From the NCBI RefSeq assembly GCF_050436995.1, contig NC_134758.1:5208001-5272000 (forward strand): a DNA stretch of 64,000 nucleotides, read 5' to 3'. Positions 1-10,385 of this stretch are shown here, in pieces. This DNA comes from Anticarsia gemmatalis (taxonomy: Eukaryota; Arthropoda; Insecta; Lepidoptera; Erebidae). Position 1 is the first letter of the stretch, and each line of letters starts with the position of its first letter. The notes beneath the pieces were generated by a model that worked only from the letters and a program-made list of their open reading frames with translations, did no database searches and was not told the DNA's origin. The translations under genes were made by a program, and so were the position numbers.

Positions 1-148
1 CCTATAGCCTTCCTCAGTAAGTGGACTATCTAACACTGAAAGATTTAGAGATTTTTCAAATTGGACCAGTATTTCCTGAGATTAGCGCGTTCAAACAAAC
101 AAACAAACAAACACTTCAGCTTTATAATATTAGTAGGTATAGATTAAA
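1..148 (+). repeat. 3' end of a lepidopteran non-LTR (RTE-like) retroposon, cut by window edge
   Basis: The stretch reads as a turnover-prone retroposon tail: 'gtggactatctaacactgaa', then 'cctgagattagcgcgttc', a (aaac)n run and the end 'ataatattagtaggtatagat'. A second, longer copy lies at 29769-30014 with the same order of motifs, so this is a dispersed repeat and not part of the WBP2 intron proper. Assignment to an RTE-like family is from memory; only the duplication inside the window is seen directly. Confidence 0.75.
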
Positions 149-180
149 ATGTTAAAATATTCGATTTACTTTATTTTCAG

Positions 181-2313
181 GTTACAGTTGAACAGCCAAT
201 GTTCTCAGCTAATTACATTAAAGGGAAAGTTCGTGCGCAACCTAACGGTAATTTTATAGGAGAAGTGAAGTTCAAATTAACATTCAAGTCTGGAGGTGCT
301 ATTGAGTACGGACAAGCGATGCTGAAAGCCGCACACCTTGGTTTGTACATTATCAGTGAACAGTTAAAAGAATACGACAGTGAAATGTTTAAGGTTTTTC
401 ACACCATTTCTTTATTTAGTTTGTGATTAATTTAATTCTATTACTTCTGCCTTTGTGAGTGTCTGTGGTGTTGTGAACTTAGTGTAAGAAATGAGTAAGT
501 AAATAATTAAATTAATTAACACTTTCAAAAAAACTTGCCCCAATAATTGTTGTGTTACCTGAATTACCTGAAGTGCATTTTAGTAATTTGTTTATCTTAA
601 TCATAACTAAATGCGTTTAGTGCCTAATGCCGAAGCTTTGGCATGGTGTAGCCAATATACAAGTGCACAATTATAGTAAATACTTTAGCAATGAGTAAAA
701 AATACAATCATTTTCCAATAAATGTTACAGCTATAAACGATATTCGACGTGATCTTATTGGACAAAAATATAGTCATCTATAAAAACATGTTTTCTCAAA
801 GTTAAGAGGTCATTGCTCCAACTTGTAGAGCAATATAATTTAGTAAACTTATGTTATACTATTGTAATTTCCAGCCTCCCGTCACATGTCGCCGGGTGCT
901 GCCCCGCCACCATACACGCCTCCATCAGGACCGTGGTATGCGGCACCTCCGCCCGCCTACGCACCACCACCTCAAGGATACTACGGATGGGTTCCTCCAT
1001 ACACGGTACATAGCTTATTGTATACATATACTACCTACTAATAGAGTAATAGTGATAATTTACTTTGTTAACAATAATCTAAGGTATTAAAAATAAATTC
1101 TAAATGTTGCGTTTAACCGACAGCATCTTCATCATTTACTCATTGATGTTAGGTCGCATCGCTATTTTGATGATTACTAATTTAAGCTACTTGTTTCAGG
1201 CATTCCCTGACCAACCCCCACCAAACTCAGTGTTCGTGTCGAACAACCCTCCGCCGTACCCGGGTGTATCGGGTGTGGTGTACCCGCCAGGTGCAGGCTA
1301 CTCTGGCGCGGGGCCGCGCACGCCACCCAGTGCATCAGGTGCGGGCTCGCCGTCGGCACCGCCGCCCGGCTACCCCGGAGCCCCGGCCTCGGCTCCTATG
1401 TCCGCTAATGGTGAGAATAGGAACCCCAAATTCTAAATTAAACATTCAAAATTTTAAATCTTAGTGAAAGAGTGTCCGAAATGAACAGTACATTAAAATG
1501 ACGTCACTACGAAAACAAAACTATTTTAGACAAAAAAAGACTTAAGAAACATTCAGAATATTCTTGTTTTGAGACAGTTGGGACTTCATAAATACATAGA
1601 AACATCACTTTATATTCGCTAACGAATGTAATTAAGAAACATTATACACTTAAACAAAATTGTTTGTGTGAGTCTTGAAGTTTTGATTAAGTTATACTCT
1701 TAACATTATATTTGATCTACTTGTTCAGAACAATTTTCGGGGAACATTTGATCAATTGTCATGAAAATAAATGGTCAGGCCGAGGCTCCAGAGTGAGTAG
1801 GCGTTTGAGAGTGTTCAAGTATTATTTTTGCTTATCTTAGTTTTCACAAATAGCTAACGAATAGTACTAATTTAGTGAGTGGTGTTGTGATACTAATGTA
1901 AATAATTTAGTGTAGCAAAATAATTAGTTTGGAATAGTATGTACTGGTTGTTGCAGTAGTTTGATTGTACTTTACAGATGCTAAAGCTGCGGAAGCGGCA
2001 CAGAGCGCCTATTACGACCCTAACAGGCCCCAAACAGCTTATGTGCCACCTCCTTACAATGTAAGTAACGTAATATGTATGAATCACTCAACTTCACCTT
2101 TCAATATAACATGTAACTGTTTATACTAATACACTGTAGAGTAAGCGTGATTTGATCACATTCGTATTGTATTTATTAAAATTTATTATAAAAAAGTTGA
2201 ATTCTAGTTTTTCAATAATGCGTAATTTATATGTTGTTGTACAAAATTATTGTTTTATATTACAGGATCAACCACCAACTTATCAGGAATCTGTGTCAAA
2301 GAAGCAAAATTAA
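181..2313 (+). CDS. Wbp2: WW domain-binding protein 2 (WBP2) homologue, 3' five exons
   Basis: Exons 181-340, 875-1005, 1200-1410, 1978-2060 and 2266-2313 join in phase (633 nt, 210 codons plus stop). The 5' exons lie off the window. Exon one encodes the end of a PH-like GRAM domain; FSANYIKGKV and KLTFKSGGAIEYGQ match the WBP2 signature. Later exons are Pro/Gly/Tyr-rich with PPxY ligands for WW domains: PPPYT, PPAY, VPPY, NNPPPYP, VPPPYN and, near the C-terminus, QPPTY. AKAAEAAQSAYY in exon four is another family hallmark. WBP2 binds WW proteins such as YAP/Yorkie and Nedd4-type ligases and acts as a transcriptional co-activator; those roles are known for the family and not shown here. The first visible exon starts at the acceptor after 'ttattttcag'. 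The spacing and number of PPxY motifs exceed the three I recall in the human protein. Confidence 0.93.
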
Positions 2314-3240
2314 TGCACTGTCCACATTTTCATATGCCTGAGAAAAGTTCTAATAATAAAAAATCTGCGATTAAAATATAATATAAAGCCCATACCTAAT
2401 TAAGAACATTGTACTATTTTTTGATATTTTAGTTTTGCATATTTTTCTATTGTAACATTCCTTTCTTCAGACATACTTAACCGGGCAAGCATAGTGCCTC
2501 CATGTTACTAGTCGAAAAAGCTATAAATTTGTGATTATTACTTTTTTCTCTAACCTGTATAATCATTGGGTTCGAGCACTAAGTAAGTATGAACAGCTAC
2601 ATCTCTTCAAGAGATGTACGTGTTTGCGCTCCAGTTAACTGCATTATAGCGTACCTACTGTTTTCTGCTGTATTGGTTCGTGTCTATTGCGATAAAGAGA
2701 TACAAATTGTATTATAAATTTACTACTAATACAGAATACCTATGTATGTAACTGTTAGCCATGTGTATAATTGTTAGCCAAGAACGATACATCAATAGAA
2801 TATAACTTTAAACTATGCTATGCAAATTGTCGTTAACATACTAGCGTATGTATTGTCAGCAAAAAATTGTTATTGTTACAACTTTATCATATTATTATAA
2901 AACAATCGAACCTGTATTTCGGATAGTATTACAACAAATTATTTGTTATGTTGTTATATAAAATATATGACCATATTGTGGCTTCTTGTAAACGTTTTAA
3001 AATTGTAAAATTAATATTCTATTATACAATAATTAATGTGATATTTTCATTGCAAATGTATTAATATTGATCACCTTCACTTTATAGGTAAAGTCAATAT
3101 GTAAATTAGTTATTTTTGTCATCAATATTTTAGCTATAGGACTACAAATATTAAGCTGTTTATTTATCATAATATCCTTACAAATTGTAGTGTATATTAT
3201 TGAAGAAGCTTAAAATAAAGACTTAGCTTGTTACATAAAT
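2314..3240 (+). other. Probable WBP2 3' UTR
   Basis: AT-rich non-coding sequence follows the WBP2 stop. An AATAAA signal at 3214-3219 is followed by a 'gttattatttgttgtaa' region, which would end a UTR of about 0.9 kb. From 3241 to about 3620 I see nothing beyond AT-rich DNA. Confidence 0.6.
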
Positions 3241-3639
3241 GTTTTATTATTTGTTGTAATAGACTAATGTAACTATTGTTTTATGTTTATTATTTAACGA
3301 TGTGTAATAACGATTAAAATCTAACATTCATTACTTTTCAAAAGGCTAATAGACACACGAGAACGGCTATAGTGCCGTATCTAGCCCCAGCATTTAGCTA
3401 ATGAATGAGATAGCAAATCTTAGGTAGCTGCTTAAGGACGGATGTTACATATAGATATATAAATATCCAATTAATGTACTCTGCGGTTCAACAAACAGAG
3501 AAGCTACATGAAACTATTTAAAATTTGTGATGAAACTTACGAACGACTGTAACGGCGTGTTATGGCCGCCCTTAATTCCATAATGTATTTCTGTCTATGC
3601 CTGTAATCACTGTCCACAATTTAAAAAATAGACGTCAAA

Positions 3640-3811
3640 AAAGAAGACTATATCTTATGTCAAATCTTGAAAAGAGAAGATCGAAAATGTAAAATCTCCG
3701 TGCTCTGTACAAAAATCAACAAACACAAAAAGTTTACAAAATTATCCGAAATGAATCAATAACATTAAAACACTTCTAAGTGAAACTAATTTGGACAAAG
3801 CAATATTATGG
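3640..3811 (+). other. Candidate first exon and 5' region of the CaaL gene cluster (copy 1)
   Basis: This stretch is homologous to 8770-8920 upstream of the fourth cluster gene. Shared blocks include 'tatgtcaaat', 'aaaatgtaaaatctc' versus 'aaaatgtaaaatatc', and 'atccgaaatgaatcaat' versus 'atccaagatgaatcaat'. It ends with ATG-G at 3808-3811 directly before a strong donor (gtgagt). The fourth gene has the same arrangement, ATG-T before gtaagt. Joined to the 5025 acceptor this ATG reads Met-Asp-stop, so for gene 1 it would be a two-codon upstream ORF. Joined to the 7482 acceptor it opens gene 3 in frame (MGSGGQ). Exon start is not defined. Confidence 0.5.
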
Positions 3812-5024
3812 GTGAGTAAATTATTTATGTATTTAGGCTGTATTAGACACTACTAGCCACTTTGACAGCTTTGTACAAAGAAGCCTGCCAAATATGTAGT
3901 TTGATTTTGTATTGACGAAAGAAGCCAGCCTCGGTGAAATTGTGGGCCAGTCATTTTAAAGATTTGGAAGTTAACTAGAGTTCTATCTGCCCTTAAAAAC
4001 TTAACCTAAACCAAATTTAAAACAAGTTTCTGCAGCAACATTTTGGGGAACTTGAATTAAATACTGCCCAGATATCTAATAACTAGATACTTACTGTTGT
4101 TAATTTTTATAAGGATTTTTTAATCCCAAGCTTGCGAGTTTAAGCATGTGTGTATCCATTATCTAGGTACTAATTAATATTAATAAATAGAGCTATCGGT
4201 TAACTTTTAATTCTGCTTATTAGGCCATTAAAATGACTGGTCTATTATGTCTGCCACTCGTAAGGTATTCTTTTTAAACAAAGACCGGTACGTGTATGTC
4301 GAATACAAAAGTTCAATTGCAGTGATATATCTGAGTAATTTCTATGTGATTTAATTTCGTAATGTTGTGATATTTATTGCGATTTCTATAATATTTACTA
4401 ACAATTTGATAACTACGTACGTGACAGGCGTTGAACTTTTGTACAAAGTTGTGAGAGTGAGAAAATGGTTTATGATAAAAATATTAATTCCTTAGGTATG
4501 CACTATTGGTAGGTATTTACGGGTTCTTAAATGTAAAACTTATTAAAAAATATGCTTTAACTGTTATCACACACTTGACTACAGTTTTTTCACTATCTGG
4601 GAGGAATTGTCGGTTTATTCTGTTTATAATATATAATTACGAAGCTGCCGGAAAATGTGAGTACAGATATACCTACCTATTACCTTAAAATATACTAACT
4701 AGGTACCAATTTATGTATGAATATAAATAATCTTATTGTTCATATAGTTTTTGTACGAAACGGTAGGCACATCTATCGCACAGTAGGTAAACATTTCTAT
4801 TAAAGAAATTTCATTTCAATTTTTATAACTATTAAAGTTACATACGTGTTTTTTAATGCAAGTTTACGTCAACATTGAGTAACTTTTGTGTAAGTTTTTA
4901 TTTACTTTATTCTTGTAGAAAAGAGTGGCAGATCTTGTTTCTTGTGCTGGCTTCTTTTGTTACGTTAATTATTGATATTTAAATACATTTAGACATACTT
5001 AAGTCTTATGTGTTCTCATTTCAG
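3812..5024 (+). other. Probable intron of CaaL gene 1
   Basis: AT-rich DNA lies between the donor at 3812 and the acceptor ending 'ttctcatttcag' at 5024. One further donor-like site (aaaat|gtgagtac near 4656) could mark an alternative non-coding exon. No other feature is recognised. Confidence 0.4.
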
Positions 5025-5045
5025 ACTAATCATTCACATTTATAA

Positions 5046-5468
5046 ATGGCTCCCGCTATACACCCACCATGCACCCCCTCCGCATCGTGCATTCCTGTAC
5101 GTTGTCACCCCACGCCCCCACCATGTCGATCTCCAGAAAAATGCCTCCGAAGAACCTCAAAAAAAGGATTAAAACCATGCGCGAGTGCGGTTTCGATAAT
5201 GGCAACGAAATCTAAAACAAGATGTACAGAATGTAGCAGATATGGAGGTAAAATGAAAAATCCGAGAAGTGTCAAGGGTATAAAACAATATCTCAGGAAA
5301 AAGAAAAAGGAACGCAAGATGATAGCCAAAGACGAAGAAACTGGAAGCAAGAGCTATAATAACTATATGAAAAAAAGGAAATCCAATGCTTCGAAAGACC
5401 CATGTTGTCTAGGCAGGGGACAACGGGGAGGTCCGAAAAGCGGCGGCGGTAAATGTATAATATTGTGA
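5046..5468 (+). CDS. CaaL cluster protein 1: small Lys/Cys-rich protein with C-terminal CIIL box
   Basis: 140 aa, function unknown. The start is the first ATG after the acceptor at 5024, and an in-frame TAA sits just upstream. The N-terminal third is Pro/Cys-rich (PPCTPSASC, then PTPPPCRSPEKC), followed by PCASA and TRCTECS. The middle is strongly basic (LRKKKKERK). The tail is Gly/Lys-rich and ends GGGKCIIL. The Cys spacing lines up with proteins 3 and 4: PC-x-SA-x-C, then P-C-x2-P-x-KC, then C-x-SA, then C-x(1-2)-CS. The last four residues form a CaaX box with Leu, which in known families directs geranylgeranylation. With the nearby basic residues this predicts a prenylated, membrane-associated protein. 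AATAAA is at 5509-5514. No signal peptide or membrane segment is evident. A cross-linked, sperm-type basic protein is an alternative reading of the composition, but it would not explain the tail. Confidence 0.8.
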   Translation: MAPAIHPPCTPSASCIPVRCHPTPPPCRSPEKCLRRTSKKGLKPCASAVSIMATKSKTRCTECSRYGGKMKNPRSVKGIKQYLRKKKKERKMIAKDEETGSKSYNNYMKKRKSNASKDPCCLGRGQRGGPKSGGGKCIIL

Positions 5469-6166
5469 GATCAATAACTCTGTAAAGGGCTCGATAATAC
5501 TCGAATCAAATAAATACACTAAGTATGTAAATGAAATATCTTGATTTTCATTGTCATGTTTGTTATGTGTTTGTAGCTGGTACAATTAACGATTTTAAAT
5601 CCCGTTACATTATAATGCTATAAGTATATTAGTAATATTTTACCAAATAACTGGCACAGTGCATGCAAGGACCAGCTGCCTTTTTTGTTTCTTTTTGACG
5701 ACTCCCTGCTTATTCTACTACAGATGCAACTAATCATTGCGATAAAGCAGTCAATTTTGTTTTTTTTTGTTTTAACTAATCCTGTACTCAAAACCATGTA
5801 AAATATTTGTATGTGCATTACAGGGAGGTAGGTTAATTGTATATCTATGCTGTGGATAATGTGAACCTCATTTCTGGTAGGTCTTAATTGCAATACTTAT
5901 GAGTAGGTACAGTATGCGGATAGATAACGAGGCTGGCGTCTTTATTTTAATTGCTTGTAAATTAATACGACGTCGATTTGATGACTGTAGCGCAGTAGTC
6001 GAGCTGCGGAGCTCGAAGGTTCGATTCCCATTCCAGAACATATATATGTGTGATCCACAATACTTTACTCATTTGGATCCGCTTGTCCTTTGTATCCGAT
6101 TTTAATATGTTTGCAAAAGTTCCTCACGATATAACATTAATTCTTAGAACATGTTATTATTTGCAG
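5469..6166 (+). other. Intergenic region between CaaL genes 1 and 2
   Basis: This holds the gene 1 polyadenylation signal (5509-5514), AT-rich DNA and a tRNA-derived SINE fragment (5985-6060). I found no clear first exon for gene 2 here, although the acceptor 'ttatttgcag' at 6166 shows that one must exist upstream. Confidence 0.4.
5985..6060 (+). repeat. tRNA-derived SINE fragment
   Basis: A box-A-like 'tgtagcgcagtagtcg' is followed about 20 bases later by a box B, 'ggttcgattcc' (6019-6029). The sequence does not fold into a full tRNA cloverleaf with paired acceptor ends, so a SINE is preferred over a tRNA gene. Confidence 0.55.
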
Positions 6167-6179
6167 TTAATTTCTCACT

Positions 6180-6602
6180 ATGCCACCTTCTGGTTATCGC
6201 TCTTGTACTCCGACACCCGTTCGTCTAGAAAATATAAGGAAAAGGTACCGTATCTCGGTACATAGAAACGCATACGATAAAAAGCACAGAAATAAAAAAT
6301 GTAGAAGATTAAAACCATATCTTGCATCCAGTTTTATAGACGAATGTAGTTCAGGACCAAAATGTGAAGAATTGTATATGAAGCCGGAGGAGATAAATAA
6401 AGCAACTGAAGCTCCGACAATGAGCAATTTACGTGCAACGTCGAATGAAGATAATTACAACGAAGTGGATTCCACCAAGGACAACGAATGTCCAAAGCAT
6501 GCCAAGCAACGTAAAAAGAATACTGTCCAAAAAATAATCTTTAAAGGAAATCGCAATAAAGACTATTTTCAAATTAATATGCTTCATTGCGCTTTATTGT
6601 GA
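6180..6602 (+). CDS. CaaL cluster protein 2: divergent basic protein with C-terminal CALL box
   Basis: 140 aa, function unknown. ATG is 13 bases after the acceptor at 6166. The N-terminus (MPPSGYRSCTPTP) resembles protein 1 (MAPAIHPPCTPSAS). A further loose match is RRLKPYLASSF against GLKPCASAVS in protein 1. The rest has diverged and lost most of the conserved Cys pattern: it is Lys/Asn/Glu-rich with KKHRNKKCRR and KQRKKNTVQK. It nevertheless ends MLHCALL, a CaaX box with Leu, as do the three neighbours. It sits in the same orientation between proteins 1 and 3. The divergence suggests a fast-evolving member or early decay; the frame is intact. Membership rests on position, size, basicity and tail more than on alignment. 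Confidence 0.65.
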   Translation: MPPSGYRSCTPTPVRLENIRKRYRISVHRNAYDKKHRNKKCRRLKPYLASSFIDECSSGPKCEELYMKPEEINKATEAPTMSNLRATSNEDNYNEVDSTKDNECPKHAKQRKKNTVQKIIFKGNRNKDYFQINMLHCALL

Positions 6603-7481
6603 TATATTATGAAGTAAAGGCATACACGGAAGAATCGTTGCTAATTCGTTATTATGTGCATTGTTATTTTGCCTTTCCAAACCTACGCAATAACACCAGT
6701 ATAAAATCATTGAAATTGTATTTTTATTCATTTTTTTATTACCAATGTCCTCTCCACGTTTGAATCTAGGTCCAAAGATGACGACGGGAGGTACAAATCG
6801 AGGAATGGGTTTTTATCATTGCACCTAAAACGATATAAAACATCTCCTCATAAAGATTCTCGTAAAATGTATGGCTGCGTTAGTAAACCATACTGTCACA
6901 GCTATTCCCAAGTAGGTAGGTATCTCTGGGTTTGTGACAGGGAAGGATTTATTACTGCCTTGTTGATAAATTGTATTGCAGTTAGCCGAAGTAGGAGCCG
7001 TTTACAATGCCAGTCATATGGTATTGATGGGGAGCCTATTGCCGTACACTTTACCATACTCCGGGCTTCCGTTGAGAACTTCCTAATTTAATATAGATAG
7101 AAAGAAACCTTATAGTAATTTGCTCGGTCGGGGAATCGAACCCGAGAAATTATAACCAGCATTCGTATACACCTATCGCGTTTACCACAGAATATTTCCT
7201 TTTTTAATTTTGAAACAAAAATATTGGCATAAAATTCAGCTAAACATAAGCATAGTGAAATCTTGTGTAGCGTTCACAGCGAATGATACCTACTCGCACT
7301 TATAGCGTAGTCTAATCCCCGAACTGCCCATAATGTGTTTTATCTAATGTCCTTAATATTTTTTTCTTCAAGTACATACTTGTGTAAATAATGGGCAGGT
7401 AAATTTTTGATTATTTTTGTATATTTCTATGGCATGTCTTTGATTATTTCTCATCTCAATTGCTGATTCATTTTGTTACAG
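6603..7481 (+). other. Intergenic region between CaaL genes 2 and 3
   Basis: AT-rich DNA with an antisense SINE piece (box B reverse complement at 7132-7142). The only good donor near an ATG is 'atgggcag|gtaaat' (7391), but its phase would put a stop into gene 3. No copy of the conserved 5' block seen at 3640 and 8770 is evident. Confidence 0.4.
7115..7200 (-). repeat. tRNA-derived SINE fragment, antisense
   Basis: 'ggaatcgaacc' at 7132-7142 is the reverse complement of a pol III box B, in a tRNA-like context ('gctcggtcggggaatcgaac'). No complete cloverleaf is visible. Confidence 0.45.
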
Positions 7482-7828
7482 GTTCAGGTGGCCAGCAAAA
7501 TGTTAAGCCCTGTGTTTCAGCACCATCATGTAGCGTGCATAGACACAGGCACGCGCCTATACCTTGCCCGGATCCACAAAAATGTTATAATAGAAGTAAG
7601 AAGAAGAAACACACTGAAAAATGTCCCAGTGCTATGGCCGTCATTGATAGCCGAGGAAAAGACTGTACATGCTCCAAGTTACAAACTAAAGACTCGAGGG
7701 CTGCTAGACCAGGGGAAAGTCGAAAACGTAGAATGAAATACAAAAAACGGATAGCTCAGGCCTACAAAAAGCGTTCCACTATGTCTCGATGGAGCGATCC
7801 AAATAAAAAATGTTGCGAAATATTATAG
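7482..7828 (+). CDS. CaaL cluster protein 3: Lys/Cys-rich protein with C-terminal CEIL box (terminal exon)
   Basis: Terminal exon of about 115 codons, function unknown. The acceptor 'ttttgttacag' (7481) matches that of protein 4 in position and phase: both exons begin with the last two bases of a split codon. The protein is closely related to protein 4: KPCVSAPSCSVHRHRH, then PIPCPDPQKCY, KCPSAMAVID, SRGKDCTCSKLQTKDSR and MKYKKRIAQAYKKRS, ending KKCCEIL. CEIL is a CaaX box with Leu; the preceding Cys and basic run could provide a second lipid site or an electrostatic anchor. The start codon is not in this exon. The ATG at 7460 would require the intron to be retained. The ATG-G exon ending at 3811 fits the phase and would give MGSGGQ at the N-terminus. 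AATAAA lies at 8059-8064. Confidence 0.75.
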
Positions 7829-8769
7829 ATGGCTTGCCTACAAAAGTATGACTGCGAAAATTAGCCTGATATCTTGCCTTGCCTAACTGCAAGAACAATT
7901 TACTGAAGTGATATAAATGAAATCATCATGCTTTGTATTAAAAGCACCCAGGTATCAAATTTTAGAAATACCTTCTTGCAAGACAAATATATTTTCGTAA
8001 AAAAATTAACCAGTGGCGCAGACCAGTCCTATGGGTTCGCAATCCGTTTAATTGATGAAATAAATTATAAAAATAGTAAACAGAACTTTTATTTTGTATT
8101 ACTAATATAAGTTCCTATGAGGACATGTACTTAGGTACTTAGGTACATAAAGTATTCGCTTCTGCTTCTTTATCATAAGTCTAAGGGCACGATACCTGTC
8201 GTGGGTTCGAGTCCTACCAGGACAAATATTTGTAGGTATCTATTTAGAAATCGGCAAGTTTCGTAGAGTTGCACTAGCAGCACTTAAATCTTTCACTTGT
8301 GTTAGTCATTCTTACTAATAACTAGCTAAATAATATAATTTGTTGAGGTTTTTGTGATTTCCGCCACGAGAAAGACACTATTTTGTGACAAAACCCGTAC
8401 AATTTAACTAGAAATGGATATTGTTACACTAAGTACTATTTGCTTTACTACCATTTAGTTTCTAAATTATAACATTATCGTTAGGTCGTTATAACCACGA
8501 TTGTTACTACCCGAAGATGGACGTGCAGGCAGAGGTGTATGAAATAAAGGTAGGTACTTACTTCACGTTTCGCCACATACTAACTAGTTTCATGTGAACT
8601 AGAGGGTGAACCTGTAGCTAGGTATAAGCCTAATCGTACATAAGTATGTACAATATTATTTACATGTCCTGCATCCAAGGCATACGTCTAGTGAACCATA
8701 GCTATCCTAAAAGCTCTTTGTGTTCTACGTGTTTTAGTACGTGAATACCACAGAGCTTAAGTTTACACT
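7829..8769 (+). other. Region between CaaL gene 3 and the gene 4 first exon
   Basis: Contains the likely gene 3 3' UTR (to about 8080) and a SINE-like box B (ggttcgagtcc, 8204-8214). Otherwise AT-rich DNA with nothing recognised. Confidence 0.4.
8160..8230 (+). repeat. tRNA-derived SINE fragment
   Basis: 'ggttcgagtcc' at 8204-8214 fits a pol III box B and is followed by 'taccaggac'. The upstream half is too degenerate for a tRNA gene. Confidence 0.4.
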
Positions 8770-8916
8770 ATGTCAAATGGCATTGTCATCTGCCTGCCTG
8801 GAAAATGGAAGACAAAAAATGTAAAATATCATTGTGATGCTAATAAAATAACACCTAACATTCAAAACTATCCAAGATGAATCAATGAGCTACACGTATA
8901 TTTGGCTTAAAATACC

Positions 8917-9786
8917 ATGTGTAAGTACCTAATCTTCATAGACACCAGTTTATTTAGGAAACACTGACTACTTTCTGGAATACTACGCAGCTACGGTACG
9001 TAGGGACGTATTTAGAAATATTAACATCTTCTAAATTATATCGATTTCTATAACCACGATCGAATGTTGATCAGAAAGTTGGGCAGTTTTCGAATTAAAA
9101 CTAGGAAGTCAACGGCGTGTGGTCTTTCTGTTTTCTATAAAGCAGGTGGCAGCTCAACCGCGAAAGGCCACTTTTAAGCCATCAGGCTTGCATACATGCT
9201 TTTGAGTAATGGAATACTGGTTGGCAACTTTCAAACTCCGTGCTATCGTTGAGTTGGTAGAGTTTTCTTGTCAAACCACTTGTGGCATCTTGTGCAGACT
9301 ATACATTTACTGCCACTCATAATTTCTTGTAAATTTAGTCATACAGACAGCAGAAAGCAGGTTTTAGAATCCTATCTTATCTATTATATTTATCCTAAAG
9401 TGTGCCAAAGTTAAACAAGGTTAGTCTTTACTGTCTGTTAATTTGTTACAGCGTGTGCCAAGTCCAATGTAAAACCCTGTGTCTCGGCACCAGCGTGCAG
9501 TGTGCACAAACATAGGCACACACCAACTCCTTGCCCAGACCCACTAAAATGTTACAAAAAAACTACGAAACAATACGATAGATGCCCAAGTGCTTCGGCT
9601 ATTGTCGACCCCAGAGGAAAGGACTGTAGCTGCTCAAAATTACAAACTAATGACTCTAGGATGAAGAAACCAGGCGAACGTAAGAAAATGAGAATGAAGT
9701 ACAAAAAACGCATTGCTAAAGCATATAAAAAACGTTCTGATATAAATAGTTGGGGAAAGAGAAAAAAATGCTGTGAAATTTTATAA
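8917..9786 (+). CDS. CaaL cluster protein 4: Lys/Cys-rich protein with C-terminal CEIL box
   Basis: Two coding exons, 8917-8920 (ATG-T before gtaagt) and 9452-9786 (acceptor 'tttgttacag'), join to a 112-aa protein starting MSCAKSNVKPC. Function unknown. It is nearly collinear with protein 3: PCVSAPACSVHKHRH, PTPCPDPLKCY, RCPSASAIVD, RGKDCSCSKLQTNDSR and MRMKYKKRIAKAYKKRS, ending KRKKCCEIL. The conserved Cys pairs look like a metal-binding or disulphide pattern, but the spacing matches no family I know. The CEIL tail after a basic run predicts geranylgeranylation and inner-membrane-leaflet targeting. It has the clearest gene structure of the cluster, and its 5' region (8770-8920) is homologous to 3640-3811. 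Confidence 0.8.
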
Positions 9787-10188
9787 GATAACATCCGTCT
9801 ATTATTCCAACCGATTAAGCAGATTCAAGAGACCGACATTATAAGCCGTTGTATTATTAATCATTTTATCCAACCTACAAGACTGCGAGATATAAGGGCC
9901 GAAATGTGGAGATAGTCGAGAACGCATATTACCATTCAGAAAACCGTAGTTGTACATAAATATTTTGCGTACATAATTCCTTATTACCTGCTACCAATAT
10001 CTACATTAAGGAATACTTGATTGGAAAAAATATATAATGTCATACATAGAGGTTTTTATCTTTTTAAAGGGCGAGCTTGTGCCGCTTTACCGCGGATGTA
10101 GCTATGTTATGGGATCCTGCCACTTTTTTGCCAACAAAACAAGTAATATACAGGGTGTTAGGCAGACGGTTGTTCAATGATATTGGAA

Positions 10189-10385
10189 TCAGAGGGCTTA
10201 CTCTAGACTGAATCTAATTCGAATACGATTGAATCATGCACAAGATCGCTGATTTCAAGTGAAACTAATTGGATTGTTTGATTTAGATTATTTTCATTTT
10301 AAACCAGTGTCAATAAAGTACAACTTGACATAAGCTCGAATCCTATTCAATCGAATTCGATTCCATCGGGAGTAAGCCCGCTGGT
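10189..10385. mobile_element. Short inverted-repeat element (MITE-like)
   Basis: 'gggcttactctagactgaat' at the left matches the reverse complement of the right end, which reads 'gggcttactcccgatggaat', and both continue through 'cgaat(a)cgattgaat' motifs. Arms are about 45 bases and the total about 200 bases. No coding capacity, and no clear target-site duplication. Confidence 0.55.

Noticed and set aside
5981..6046. A tRNA gene with box A and box B.
   Set aside because: No paired acceptor stem or full cloverleaf; better explained as a SINE.
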